In this document: piece by piece, positions 39,890-49,023 of the stretch | Numbering within the stretch: position 1 is the first letter of the stretch | Layout: the number at the start of each line of letters is the position of its first letter | Assembly: GCF_006874585.1 (NCBI RefSeq) | Contig: NZ_CP029761.1 | Coordinates: 3,808,001-3,872,000 of the forward strand | From: Sphingomonas sp. IC081 | Lineage (GTDB): Bacteria; Pseudomonadota; Alphaproteobacteria; Sphingomonadales; Sphingomonadaceae | DNA: 64,000 nt | Direction: 5' to 3' | The notes under the pieces: model-generated | What the model was told of the DNA's origin: nothing | What the model saw: only the letters and a program-made list of their open reading frames with translations | Database searches by the model: none | Position numbers and translations under genes: made by a program

Positions 39890-41977
39890 ATGCGCGGAAA
39901 CCTACGCAGGATCCTTGCCACCGCGGCGCTTCTGGCCACGGCGGCCAGTCCGCCAGCAAGCCCGCCCACCAGCCTGGCCGCCGCTGTTTCCACGCCCTCT
40001 GTGGTTGCCGGGCGCGCGGCCCCGAAGCTCGACATCGCCGCCATTGCCAGGGCCCGCTTCGGCATGGACGCGGCCTGGTACGAGGCGCGCATTCCCTTCT
40101 TCGAAAGCGCCGATCCGAAGATCGATGCGGTCTATTACTACCGCTGGGGCCTGTTCCGCGCCCACCAGCGCGACCTTGGCGCGCAAGGCTACATCACCAC
40201 CGAATTCGCCGACGACGTGGGCTGGCAGCGCGAGCCTTTCGCCAGCCTCAACGACGCCAGCGGCTTCCACATCGCCGAAGGGCGCTGGCTGAACGACCGC
40301 CGGTTCACCGACGACTACATCAATTTCATGTACGAAGGCGGCAACGACCGCCACTTCACCGACTACATGGCCGATTCGGTCTGGGGCCGTTACCTCGTTG
40401 ACGGCGACAGGCAGGCGCTGCTCGCCCACCTCGGGACGATGCGCCATGTCTACCGGCTGTGGGACGAGAAGTTCGACTTCGCCAAGGGCCTCTACTTCGT
40501 CGAACCGCTGCTGGACGCGACCGAGTATACCGTCTCCTCGATCGACGCATCGGGCGGCAAGGACGGGTTCCGGGGCGGCGATGCTTTCCGTCCCTCGATC
40601 AACAGCTACATGTTCGCCAATGCCCGCGCGCTGGCGAAGATGGCGGAACTGGCCGGTGACGCCGCAATGGCGCAGGAATACGCCGCGCGGGCCGAGGCGC
40701 TGCGTGCGCATGTCCTGCAGGACTTGTGGAACCCGAAGCTCGGCCATTTCACCGACCGCTATCAGGTCAGCAACCCTTTCGTGAAATACTGGGAGCCGAT
40801 CCGCAATCGCGAGCTGGTCGGCTACCTGCCCTGGATGTTCGACCTCGTGCCGGATGAGGCTCGGTACGCCTCGGCCTGGTCGCACCTGCTCGCCCCCGAT
40901 GCGCTGGCCGGCAAGGCGGGCATGCGCACGGTCGAGAAGAGCTACGAATATTACATGCGCCAGTATCGCTACCTCGGCGATGCGCGCGAGTGTCAGTGGA
41001 ACGGCCCGATCTGGCCTTACCAGACGACGCAGGTGCTGGCGGCGATGGGCAACCTGCTCGATCACTATGACGACCACGGTCCGGTCACCCGCAGCGACTA
41101 CATGCGCCTGCTGCGCCAGTACACGCAGCTGCACTATCAGGGCGGCAGGCTCGATCTGGAAGAGGACTACGATCCGGAGACCGGCAAGCCGATCGTCGGG
41201 CTGGACCGCAGCCATCACTACTTCCACTCGGGCTACAACGACCTGATCCTGACCGGCCTTGTCGGCATCCGCCCGCGTGCGGACGACGTGCTGGAGGTCA
41301 ATCCACTGCTGCCTGCCGCCGGCGACGCGCAGGCGCTGGCCTGGTTCCACATCGAACGCGTGCCCTATCACGGCCACGCGGTTTCGGTGACCTGGGACGC
41401 CGACGGCAAGCGTTATGGCCGCAAGGGCCTGACGGTTTCCGTCGACGGCGCAGAAGTGGCCCACCGCGACGACCTTGGCCGCGTGGAAGTGCCGCTTGCC
41501 CGCAAGGCCAACGCGCCGATCGTGCGGGAGACGAACCTTGCGGTGCAACTGGTGCGCGGCACTTTCCCCAAGGCCGCGGCCTCGTCCGGCACCGGGGCGG
41601 AGAACCTGCACGATGCCATCGATGGCCGCGCCTGGTTCTATCCCGAGCTTCCCAATGGCTGGGATTCCGCTGCTGGCAGGACCGACCAGTGGTACGCGGT
41701 GGACTTCGGCAAGCCGGTCACGCTCGGCAGCACCGAACTCGCCTTCTTTGCCGACGGCGCGAAGTTTGCCGCGCCGCGCAAGCTGGTGGTCGAGGTCTGG
41801 GCGGGCGGCCGCTGGCAGCAGGTCGCCGCGCCGACGGCGGCGCCGCTGGCCAATGGCGTGACGCGGCTCGTCTGGACGCCCGTCAAGGCAGAACGCCTGC
41901 GGGTGACGATGACGCCGGCCGGGGGCAAGGCGATCCGCCTGGCCGAGATCAAGGCCTTCGCAGGTGGAAAAATTTAA
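39890..41977 (+). CDS. Secreted (alpha/alpha)6-barrel glycoside hydrolase, MGH1-like, with C-terminal beta domain
   Basis: The 695-aa product starts at ATG 39890 (AAGGGG ribosome site); an in-frame ATG at 39848 would add 14 residues and spoil the signal peptide (RRILATAALLATAASPPASPP). The core has YYYRWGLFRAHQRDLGAQGYITTEFADDVGWQ, DATEYTVSSIDASGG, ARECQWNGPIWPYQTTQVLAAMGNLLDHY and HHYFHSGYNDLILTGLVGIRPR, typical of six-hairpin glycosidases of the MGH1-like type. The final ~130 residues resemble an F5/8-type carbohydrate-binding module (YAVDFGKPVTLGSTELAFFADG). An arabinan-related activity fits the locus, but substrate and bond are unknown. Confidence 0.82.
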   Translation: MRGNLRRILATAALLATAASPPASPPTSLAAAVSTPSVVAGRAAPKLDIAAIARARFGMDAAWYEARIPFFESADPKIDAVYYYRWGLFRAHQRDLGAQGYITTEFADDVGWQREPFASLNDASGFHIAEGRWLNDRRFTDDYINFMYEGGNDRHFTDYMADSVWGRYLVDGDRQALLAHLGTMRHVYRLWDEKFDFAKGLYFVEPLLDATEYTVSSIDASGGKDGFRGGDAFRPSINSYMFANARALAKMAELAGDAAMAQEYAARAEALRAHVLQDLWNPKLGHFTDRYQVSNPFVKYWEPIRNRELVGYLPWMFDLVPDEARYASAWSHLLAPDALAGKAGMRTVEKSYEYYMRQYRYLGDARECQWNGPIWPYQTTQVLAAMGNLLDHYDDHGPVTRSDYMRLLRQYTQLHYQGGRLDLEEDYDPETGKPIVGLDRSHHYFHSGYNDLILTGLVGIRPRADDVLEVNPLLPAAGDAQALAWFHIERVPYHGHAVSVTWDADGKRYGRKGLTVSVDGAEVAHRDDLGRVEVPLARKANAPIVRETNLAVQLVRGTFPKAAASSGTGAENLHDAIDGRAWFYPELPNGWDSAAGRTDQWYAVDFGKPVTLGSTELAFFADGAKFAAPRKLVVEVWAGGRWQQVAAPTAAPLANGVTRLVWTPVKAERLRVTMTPAGGKAIRLAEIKAFAGGKI

Positions 41978-42042
41978 CCTTACTTACGCGTAAACCCCAG
42001 GCTTGAAGGCGGAATTAACCGCGATTGCGCGCATATGAGGCC

Positions 42043-42198
42043 ATGTCGCATGGTTATCCTCTTGCATCGCTTGTCGCCGGGGCATCGGCCTATGTGGACT
42101 TGTCCCTGCTGATGCCGGGCTGGCTGGCAGGGATCGCCTCGCTCCATCTGGTCTGCGCGGTTCTGTTCATGGGGCTGCTGAAGCAGGAAATGCAGTAG
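42043..42198 (+). CDS. Small membrane protein, 51 aa
   Basis: The frame from ATG 42043 to TAG 42198 encodes MSHGYPLASLVAGASAYV followed by DLSLLMPGWLAGIASLHLVCAVLFMGLLKQEMQ. It has one or two hydrophobic segments and a short charged end. A purine-rich stretch (tgagg) lies before the ATG. Codon use fits the genome and the frame fills the gap between two genes. No family is recognised. Confidence 0.5.
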   Translation: MSHGYPLASLVAGASAYVDLSLLMPGWLAGIASLHLVCAVLFMGLLKQEMQ

Positions 42199-42200
42199 GC

Positions 42201-44264
42201 TCAGCCCCCGGCCTGGCGGGCGAGAAGGTCGCTGGTCAGCACTTGCGGCAGTTGCACTGCCTTGCCGTCCCTTCCGTACCAGACGTAAAGCGGCACGCCG
42301 GCCGCGCCCTGGGCGGTGAGATAGCGGGTGATCGCGGGGTCGCGGCGGGTCCAGTCTCCGCGCAGGACCACGACCCCGGCCTTGTCGAAGGCGGCCTTGG
42401 TTTCGGTGCGCTCGATGGCGACTTCCTCGTTCACCTTGCAGGACAGGCACCAGTCGGCGGTCATCCACACGAAGACCGGCTTCCCGGCGGCGCGCGCATC
42501 GGCCAGTGCCGTTTCGCTGAAGGGTCTGGCGCCGAGGATGGAGTCGACGCTCGCGGCAGGCGGCATCGGCGGGGGCAGGACAACAAGCGCGAAGACCGCC
42601 ACGGCCAGCGCAATCGCTGCCGCTGGCCGTGCAGAGCCGCCCTTGCGCTGGGTGCGCCCCATCACGAAGAGCGCCGCCATGACCAGCGCGAGGCCAAGCA
42701 GGGCCTCGCCCGCGAACCACGGCCCGCCGACCTTCCACGTCAGCCAGGCGAGCGCCAGCGCGGTGAGGCCCATCGGCACCGCCAGCCAGCGGCGGAACGT
42801 CACCATCCAGGCGCCGGGGCGCGGCATGCGGCGGCGCAGCGGCGGAATGAAGGCGATGGCGAGGAAGGGCAGCGCGATGCCCACGCCCAGCGCCGCGAAC
42901 AGCGCCATCGCGGGCAGCACCGGCAGCAGCAGCGCCGCGCCCATGGCGCTCGCCATGAACGGGCCGGTGCAGGGCGTTGCCACAAACGCCGCCAGCAGGC
43001 CGGTGACGAACGCGCCGCGCGTGAAGCTGGAGGGGGATCCGCCCGAGACGAAGCCCGGCACCGTCAGCTCGAACAGGCCCAGCAGGTTGGCAGTGATCGC
43101 GGCGGCCAGCAGCAGCAGGGCGATCACGACCAGCGGCTCCTGCAACTGGAAGGCCCAGCCCACTTCCTGACCGCCGGCGCGCAGCGCCAGCAGCACCCCG
43201 CCGAGGGCGAGGCAGGCGGTGACGACGCCTGCGGCATAGGCCAGCCCCTCGATCCGGGCATGGGCCTCGCTCTCGCCCGCGCGGGCGAGGCTCAGCGCCT
43301 TGAGGCTGAGGATCGGGAAAACGCAAGGCATCACATTGAGCAGCAGCCCGCCCGCCAGCGCGGCCAGCAGCAGGAGGGGCAACGGAGCAAGGGCTGGCGT
43401 TGAAGCGGTATCGCCGGCCAGCGGTGTGCCGCCGGTCGGCACGGCGCCGGGCCGGGCGGAAAAGGCGATGCCGTTGCCGTCGCCGTCCAGCCGCAGCACG
43501 CCGGTCAGCGCGGAGGCATCGCGTGCGTCGATCCTGGCGCGGGGGATGGTGACGATCAGCCTGTCGCCATTCCACGCGAAAGTCTGCCTCGCGGCATAGT
43601 CGACCAGCTTGTCCTCGCCCAGGAAGACATGCGGCGAGGCCAGCGGCGTGGTGGCGGGCAGGGGGATGGCGAGGTGCAGCGCCTTGCTATCCAGCGCAAA
43701 CGTGGCGCTGGCGTCCAGCGGCGCGGGCAGGCGGCGCGTCCATTCGGCAAAGCGCGCATCGGGCGCAGGGGCGGCGGCGACGAGGGGCAGTTCCACGGCA
43801 AGCTCGGCGCGCTCGGGCACGCAGATCTGCTCGGTGCAGGCCAGCCACTGCGCGGCAAGGCGGATCGGCAGGCGGCTTCCCGGCGCGGCGTCGGCGGGCA
43901 CGGTGATCGGCACCAGCACGGCGTAGTCATGTTCGAACACGTGGTTCATCAGGCCCGAGACCACCAGCGTCTGCGGCACCGGATAGCGCGGGGTTCCCGC
44001 CTTCGCGCCCTTCGGCAGCGTCCAGTCCAGCTCCATGCCGAGCCCGGCATCGCCGGGGTTCGACCAGTAGCCGTGCCAGCCCTTCTCGGGGGTCATGTGG
44101 ATGGCCACCATGGCCTCGCTGCCCGGCGCGGCGGGGGCGGCGACCAGCTGGGCGGCGATATGCGGCGGGGCCCCGGTCTGCGCGCGAACGGCGATGGGCA
44201 TCAGGACAAGCGCCAGCAATTGACACAGGAGTGTCACGGAGAGGCGATAGCGGCGCTTTTTCAT
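42201..44264 (-). CDS. DsbD/ScsB-like thiol:disulfide interchange protein
   Basis: The 687-aa protein brings reducing power to the periplasm. It has a signal peptide (LLCQLLALVLMPIAVRAQ), an N-terminal DsbD-alpha-like domain with WLACTEQICVPERAELAVELP, a polytopic DsbD core with paired cysteines in NVMPCVFPILSLKALSLAR and VATPCTGPFMASAMGAA, and a C-terminal thioredoxin domain with ADWCLSCKVNEE. ATG 44264 has a GGGAG site; the upstream 109 codons overlap the divergent gene and are noise. The N-terminal part resembles the ScsB-type more than E. coli DsbD. No partner gene is visible nearby. Confidence 0.9.
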   Translation of the reverse strand: MKKRRYRLSVTLLCQLLALVLMPIAVRAQTGAPPHIAAQLVAAPAAPGSEAMVAIHMTPEKGWHGYWSNPGDAGLGMELDWTLPKGAKAGTPRYPVPQTLVVSGLMNHVFEHDYAVLVPITVPADAAPGSRLPIRLAAQWLACTEQICVPERAELAVELPLVAAAPAPDARFAEWTRRLPAPLDASATFALDSKALHLAIPLPATTPLASPHVFLGEDKLVDYAARQTFAWNGDRLIVTIPRARIDARDASALTGVLRLDGDGNGIAFSARPGAVPTGGTPLAGDTASTPALAPLPLLLLAALAGGLLLNVMPCVFPILSLKALSLARAGESEAHARIEGLAYAAGVVTACLALGGVLLALRAGGQEVGWAFQLQEPLVVIALLLLAAAITANLLGLFELTVPGFVSGGSPSSFTRGAFVTGLLAAFVATPCTGPFMASAMGAALLLPVLPAMALFAALGVGIALPFLAIAFIPPLRRRMPRPGAWMVTFRRWLAVPMGLTALALAWLTWKVGGPWFAGEALLGLALVMAALFVMGRTQRKGGSARPAAAIALAVAVFALVVLPPPMPPAASVDSILGARPFSETALADARAAGKPVFVWMTADWCLSCKVNEEVAIERTETKAAFDKAGVVVLRGDWTRRDPAITRYLTAQGAAGVPLYVWYGRDGKAVQLPQVLTSDLLARQAGG

Positions 44265-44361
44265 GAATCTCCCACGAGTTGCCGAGGGTTGCGTTGAGCC
44301 GGTGATCCGGTCCAACCAGCATCTGCGCCCAACGCCTCCAGATTTCAAGGAAGACCCCTCG

Positions 44362-46059
44362 ATGCGCTTTCTCTCCGCCTCGCTGGCCTCGATGGCCATG
44401 GCTCTTGCCGCCGCCCCGCCCGCCATGGCGAAGGATGCGCCCGGCGCGACCATTGCCCCCAGTCTTGCCATGCCCGCCGTGACCGAGCAGGTGCCGCAGG
44501 ATGCGCCCAGGCTGATCGTGGCGATCTCGGTCGACCAGTTCTCCGCCGACCTCTTTGCGCAGTACCGCCAGCACTTCACCAAGGGCTTCACCCGCCTGCT
44601 GCAAGGCGGGGTCTATGCCCAGGGCTTCCAGTCGCACGCCGCGACCGAGACCTGCCCCGGCCACTCGACCCTGCTGACCGGCGTCCATCCCGCGCGCACC
44701 GGCATCACTGCGAATTCCTGGTACGTCCCCGGCATCGGCCGCGCGGACAAGGAAGTCTACTGCGTCGAGGACGAGAGCGACCCCAGGTCCACGCCGGACG
44801 TTCCGGTGGTGAGCCCCAAGCACCTGCTCGCCCCCACGCTGGGCGACCTGATGAAGAAGGCCAATCCCAAGACCATCAATGCCGCCGTCTCCGCCAAGGA
44901 CCGCGCCGCGGTGATGATGAGCGGGCACGATACCGACGCCGTCTACTGGATCGGCGACAAGGGCTTCACGACTTTCGCGGGGCGCCGGATTTCCAAGGCG
45001 GCGGAGGCGGAAAACGCCGACCTCGCCCGCCGCATCGCTGCCGGTGACGGCCCGCTGGCGGTTCCGGGCTGGTGCGGCAGGGTCGACCGGGCGACGCCGA
45101 TCGGCAACTTCACCATCGGCACCTGGCGCTTCCCCGCGACCGCAGGCGACTACAAGAGCTACGTCAACGGCCCGCGCATCGACACCGCGACGGCCGAGAT
45201 GGCGGTGCGCATGGTGGACGAACTGGGCATGGGCAAGGACGCGGTGCCGGACGTGCTCTCGGTCAGCTTCTCGGCGACCGACAAGGTCGGCCATGCCTTC
45301 GGCACCGAGGGCGTGGAAATGTGCGTGCAGATGAACGTGCTGGACGAAGCGCTGGGTTATCTGTTCGACCAGCTGGATGCGCGCGGCATCGACTACGAAG
45401 TCGTGCTCAGCGCCGACCATGGCGGCTTCGATGCGCCCGAGCGCCAGCAGCTTCGCGGCAATCCCGATGCCGTGCGCATCGATCCCGCGCTCAGCGCCAA
45501 GGCGCTGGCCGCCGCCGTCTCGCAGGATACCGGCGTTACCGTGAAGAACGGCCCGCTGTTCTACGGCGCGGGCGAGGCGGGCAGCGTCTGGCTCTCCGCC
45601 GAACTGACGCCGGAACAGAAGGCCAAGGTGATCCCGGCGCTGGTCGCCCGTCTGAAGGCCAATCCGCAGATTGCCGAGGTCTACACGCAGGACCAGATCA
45701 TGCAGTGGCCCGAACCCAAGGGCCATCCGCAGGACTGGACGATGGAGCAGAAGGTCCGCGCCTCGTTCGTGCCGGGCCGCTCGGGCGAAGTGCAGATGCT
45801 GACCGTGCGCGGCGTGGTGCCCGGCAAGGCGGCGCCGTTCAAGGTCGCCTCGCACGGCAGCCCGTGGGACTACGACCGCCGCGTGCCGATGCTGTTCTGG
45901 CGCAAGGGCATGACCGGCTTCGAACAGCCGAACCCGGTGGAGACCGTGGACATCGCGCCCACCCTTGCCGCGACGGTCGGTTTGTCCGCACCTGCGGGCA
46001 CTTGGGACGGAAGGTGTCTCGACATCGACGCGGCGGAGGCCGATAGCTGCCGTCGATGA
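44362..46059 (+). CDS. PafA-like alkaline phosphatase (type I phosphodiesterase superfamily)
   Basis: The 565-aa protein has a signal peptide (LASMAMALAAAPPAMAKDA). The alkaline phosphatase superfamily core shows LIVAISVDQFSADLFAQYR (metal Asp), HAATETCPGHSTLLTGVHPARTGI (nucleophile Thr region), and the metal ligands in VSFSATDKVGHAFG and VLSADHGGFDAPE. This fits phosphate-irrepressible PafA-type monoesterases. ATG 44362 has AAGGAAG upstream; the frame extends 33 codons further with no signal. The stop overlaps the UbiH-type gene by ATGA. Confidence 0.9.
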   Translation: MRFLSASLASMAMALAAAPPAMAKDAPGATIAPSLAMPAVTEQVPQDAPRLIVAISVDQFSADLFAQYRQHFTKGFTRLLQGGVYAQGFQSHAATETCPGHSTLLTGVHPARTGITANSWYVPGIGRADKEVYCVEDESDPRSTPDVPVVSPKHLLAPTLGDLMKKANPKTINAAVSAKDRAAVMMSGHDTDAVYWIGDKGFTTFAGRRISKAAEAENADLARRIAAGDGPLAVPGWCGRVDRATPIGNFTIGTWRFPATAGDYKSYVNGPRIDTATAEMAVRMVDELGMGKDAVPDVLSVSFSATDKVGHAFGTEGVEMCVQMNVLDEALGYLFDQLDARGIDYEVVLSADHGGFDAPERQQLRGNPDAVRIDPALSAKALAAAVSQDTGVTVKNGPLFYGAGEAGSVWLSAELTPEQKAKVIPALVARLKANPQIAEVYTQDQIMQWPEPKGHPQDWTMEQKVRASFVPGRSGEVQMLTVRGVVPGKAAPFKVASHGSPWDYDRRVPMLFWRKGMTGFEQPNPVETVDIAPTLAATVGLSAPAGTWDGRCLDIDAAEADSCRR

Positions 46060-47300
46060 ACGACTCGGCAGCAAGGCTCGATATAGCGGCGGATCGCCGC
46101 GACCTGATTATCCTCGGCGGCGGTCTCGTCGGCATGACGCTGGCGCTGGCTGCTGCCAAGGCGGGGATCACCAGCCACGTGATCGACCGCGCCGATCCGG
46201 CGGACCTTACCGCCGAGGGCGCGGACGGCCGCGCCTCGGCGATCTCGACCGCCAGCTGGAACCTGTTCGGGAAGATCGGCCTCGCGCCCGCGCTCAGCGG
46301 GCTCGGTTGCCCGATCGATTCCATTGCCGTCACCGACGGGATGAAGCCCGGCCGGATCGATTTCACCCCCAAGCCCGACGAGGGCACGCTGGGGCGCATG
46401 TTCGCCAACCGCGACTTGCGCCTCGCGCTGTTCGATGCGGCGAAGGATGAGCCCAGCATCGCCTGGCACGTGAAGACCGAGGCGGTGCGCCGCGATCGCG
46501 GCCCGCACGGCGTGGACGTGGAACTGAGCGACGGGCGCGTGCTCAAGGCCAGCCTGCTGGTCGCCGCCGAAGGCCGCCAGTCGCCCACCCGGGACGAGGC
46601 CGGTTTTGCGCTCGCCAAGTGGGACTACAAGCACCGCGCGATGGTCGCCGGGCTGTTCCACGAGAAGCCCCACGGCAATACCGCCTGGGAAATCTTCTAC
46701 CCGGCCGGGCCCTTCGCGCTGCTGCCGCTGCTGGACGATGCCGAAGGCCGCCACCGCAGCGCGCTGGTCTGGACGGTGTCGGAAAAGGATGCCGCCGGTG
46801 TCATCGCCATGAGCGATGCGATGTTCGTGAACGAGGTGGAGCGCCGCATGCACGGGGTGCTCGGCACGATCTCGCTCTCGGCCCCGCGCATGAGCTATCC
46901 GCTGCGCTTCCACCATGCCGGCCATGTCATCGACGAGCGTCTCGCGGTGATCGGCGATGCCGCGCACGGGATGCACCCGATTGCCGGGCAGGGCCTCAAC
47001 CTTGGCCTGCGCGACGTCGGCGCCCTCGTCGAAGTGCTGCGCGAGGGCATGCGTCTGGGCCTTGAGCCGGGCGACATGGAACTGCTCAAGCGGTACGAGA
47101 AGTGGCGCAGCCTCGATTCCTTCATGGTCATGTCGGTCACCGATGGCCTGACCCGGCTGTTCGGGGTGCCCGGCCGTCTGCCCAGCGCGGTGCGGCGGCT
47201 TGGCATGGGGGCGGTACAACGCCTGCCCACGCTCAAGCGCTTCTTCATGGACGAGGCGCGGGGCATGTCGGGCTCGCTGCCGGAACTGCTGCAGGGCTGA
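46056..47300 (+). CDS. UbiH/UbiF/COQ6-family FAD-dependent hydroxylase
   Basis: The 414-aa flavoprotein monooxygenase has the dinucleotide fold LIILGGGLVGMTLALAAAKAGITSHVIDR, the DG-type motif region VAAEGRQSPTRDEAG and the second FAD motif VIGDAAHGMHPIAGQGLNLGLRDVGAL. These place it in the ubiquinone-hydroxylase family. It probably hydroxylates a ubiquinone ring position; which one cannot be told. Translationally coupled to the alkaline phosphatase. A terminator follows its stop. Confidence 0.9.
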   Translation: MNDSAARLDIAADRRDLIILGGGLVGMTLALAAAKAGITSHVIDRADPADLTAEGADGRASAISTASWNLFGKIGLAPALSGLGCPIDSIAVTDGMKPGRIDFTPKPDEGTLGRMFANRDLRLALFDAAKDEPSIAWHVKTEAVRRDRGPHGVDVELSDGRVLKASLLVAAEGRQSPTRDEAGFALAKWDYKHRAMVAGLFHEKPHGNTAWEIFYPAGPFALLPLLDDAEGRHRSALVWTVSEKDAAGVIAMSDAMFVNEVERRMHGVLGTISLSAPRMSYPLRFHHAGHVIDERLAVIGDAAHGMHPIAGQGLNLGLRDVGALVEVLREGMRLGLEPGDMELLKRYEKWRSLDSFMVMSVTDGLTRLFGVPGRLPSAVRRLGMGAVQRLPTLKRFFMDEARGMSGSLPELLQG

Positions 47301-47305
47301 CAGGA

Positions 47306-47331
47306 AAAAAGGGCGCCGACGGGCGCCCTTT
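47306..47331. terminator. Rho-independent terminator, convergent genes
   Basis: AAAGGGCGCC (47308-47317) pairs with GGCGCCCTTT (47322-47331). A-run and T-run on either side make it usable from both strands. Confidence 0.9.
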
Positions 47332-47364
47332 GTACTCGTTCGCGGCCCGCTTGCCTCTGGCCGA

Positions 47365-48300
47365 TCAGCCTTCGGTCGCCTCCGGGCTGGGCTCTTCGCT
47401 GGGCTGCGCACCGGGAGCGGCGAGCGGGCTGGGCTGCGTGACCGTGTTGCCCGCCGAATCCTGCAGGCGGTGCGATTCCAGCATCGCAGTGGTCTCCAGC
47501 AGGTCGAGCGCGTCCTGCGCGTCCTGGTAGCGGCGCGCGTCGGCGATCCAGATTTCGGCGGCCTGGGCATTGGGCAGGCGCTGGACTTCGTTGATCGCGC
47601 TGGGGATGCGGCGCGCCGTCAGCATCACGCGGGCGCGGTCGATCCGCGCGGTGGGCGTCAGCAGGGTCGAGGAATCGCGGTGGACCGTGAAGAGGCCGGA
47701 CAGCTCGCTGCGGGCGCGGTCCCACAGGCTCTGGTTGCTCTGGGTTTCGCTGAGTTCGGGCGACAGCGCCTCGAGCCGGGCGGTCAGTTCGTCAAGCGTG
47801 ACCGGGTTCTTGGCAAAGGCGATCACGGTATCGACGGCGCGCGGCTGGGCATTGGTGAAGCGCAGGCGCAGCTGGTCGGCGACGTAGCTGAGCGGTTCGC
47901 CCCGGTCGATCATGCGGCGGGCGGCAAAGGCGATCAGCAGGCCTTCGGCCCGCGCGGCATTGCCCGAGGCGGCATTGGTTTCGAAATCGACGCGCGAGAG
48001 CCGGTCCTCGATCAGCGCGAGACGGCCCTCGACCACGCCGATCGCGGCCAGATCCTGCGGCGAGGAGGGCGCCGGAACCCTGGGCGCGGGGGCGGCCGCG
48101 GGCGCGGTGACGGCCTGCGCGGGCGGCTGGTCGTCCTGCGCCTGGCGGCCCGGGATCAGCCGGTCGAAATAGCCATCCTGCACGGCCCAGAGCGACAGGG
48201 CGCCGCCCAGCACGAAGGCCAGCAGCGCAACGAAAAACCCTCCGGCGCGCGAACGCGGGCGGTGCGGCATCGGGGTAGGCTGGGAAGTCTGGTCCTGCAT
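47365..48300 (-). CDS. Mitofilin/Mic60-like inner-membrane protein of the hem cluster
   Basis: The 311-aa protein has one N-terminal membrane anchor (GGFFVALLAFVLGGALSLWAV) after a Pro/Arg-rich cytosolic tip, a Pro/Ala-rich stretch (~50-75), then a helical region with DLAAIGVVEGRLALIEDRLSRVDFETNAASGNAARAEGLLIAFAARRMIDRGEPL in outline. The ALxxAVxRGxPY-like segment and the hemC-hemD-this order match the alphaproteobacterial mitofilin family. The Gram-negative role is membrane shaping; no haem role is shown. ATG 48300 lies 19 bases after hemD. Confidence 0.75.
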   Translation of the reverse strand: MQDQTSQPTPMPHRPRSRAGGFFVALLAFVLGGALSLWAVQDGYFDRLIPGRQAQDDQPPAQAVTAPAAAPAPRVPAPSSPQDLAAIGVVEGRLALIEDRLSRVDFETNAASGNAARAEGLLIAFAARRMIDRGEPLSYVADQLRLRFTNAQPRAVDTVIAFAKNPVTLDELTARLEALSPELSETQSNQSLWDRARSELSGLFTVHRDSSTLLTPTARIDRARVMLTARRIPSAINEVQRLPNAQAAEIWIADARRYQDAQDALDLLETTAMLESHRLQDSAGNTVTQPSPLAAPGAQPSEEPSPEATEG

Positions 48301-48319
48301 CACGCTCGTTTCTGTAAGA

Positions 48320-48997
48320 TCACGATCCCGGCGTAAACCCTTGGCACAACTCTTTGGCCAAGGCCAGCAATGCGGCATCGGTGGCTGTGGGTGCGGCAGC
48401 GAGCCCGGCCCAGCCGGTTCCGGCCGCCGCGGCAATGCGCGGACCGAGCGCGGTGACGTGGATCTGGCTGCGGACTATGCCGGCGCTGTCGCATAAGCGG
48501 GCGAAATGGCGCGCCGCCTCGGCGGAATGGAGCAGCACGAGGCACGGGGCGCGGAGCCGCGCCGCCAGGGCGCCGGGCAGGGGCAGGGCCTGGCTGGCAT
48601 AGACCTCGCGGGTCAGCACCGTGACATGAGCCGGTATTTCAAGGGAAATACGCTCGCGACCGGCCAGCCGCAAAAGGCGGCGATGTGCCGGATCGATTTG
48701 CACGAGCAGTCCTTGCAGTCCCCCCGTGCCGGTGCGCACCACGTCGAGGCCGGCCGCGCGGGCCGCGGCCGCCGTGGTTTCGCCCACGGCATAGGCGGGC
48801 AGGCCGCGATAGCGCGCGAGGTCCGCCCCGCCATGGCGCAGGGCATTGGCGCTGCCGAGCAGCAAGGCGTCGACTTCCGTGCGCGCCGGAGCCTCCCAGC
48901 GCAGCGGATGCACCGCAAAGAGCGGGAACGCTTCCGCCTCCAGCCCCAGTGCCCGCGCCGCCATGCAGGTGGCCTCGGCGCCGGGCGCGGGCCGCAC
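48320..48997 (-). CDS. hemD: Uroporphyrinogen-III synthase HemD
   Basis: The ~225-aa protein has low family conservation but fits HemD: VRPAPGAEATCMAARALGLEAEAFPLFAV at the start, LLGSANALRHGG, PAYAVGETTAAAARAAGLDV and LVLLHSAEAARHFARL, with a C-terminal TALGPRIAAAAGTGW. It makes uroporphyrinogen III from the HemC product. The start is unclear: GTG 48997 lacks a ribosome site and cuts the first beta-strand, and a non-standard start a few codons earlier (towards the hemC stop at 49024) would restore LLPLVVVRP. It lies between hemC and the mitofilin-like gene. Confidence 0.85.
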   Translation of the reverse strand: MRPAPGAEATCMAARALGLEAEAFPLFAVHPLRWEAPARTEVDALLLGSANALRHGGADLARYRGLPAYAVGETTAAAARAAGLDVVRTGTGGLQGLLVQIDPAHRRLLRLAGRERISLEIPAHVTVLTREVYASQALPLPGALAARLRAPCLVLLHSAEAARHFARLCDSAGIVRSQIHVTALGPRIAAAAGTGWAGLAAAPTATDAALLALAKELCQGFTPGS

Positions 48998-49023
48998 GAC
49001 GACCAGCGGGAGCAGGGCCTTGT

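Noticed and set aside
36849..39959. A 1036-codon minus-strand open frame opposite the TonB receptor
   Set aside because: It is the reverse-strand shadow of the receptor gene; it has no signal peptide or motifs and covers the strong terminator and operators.
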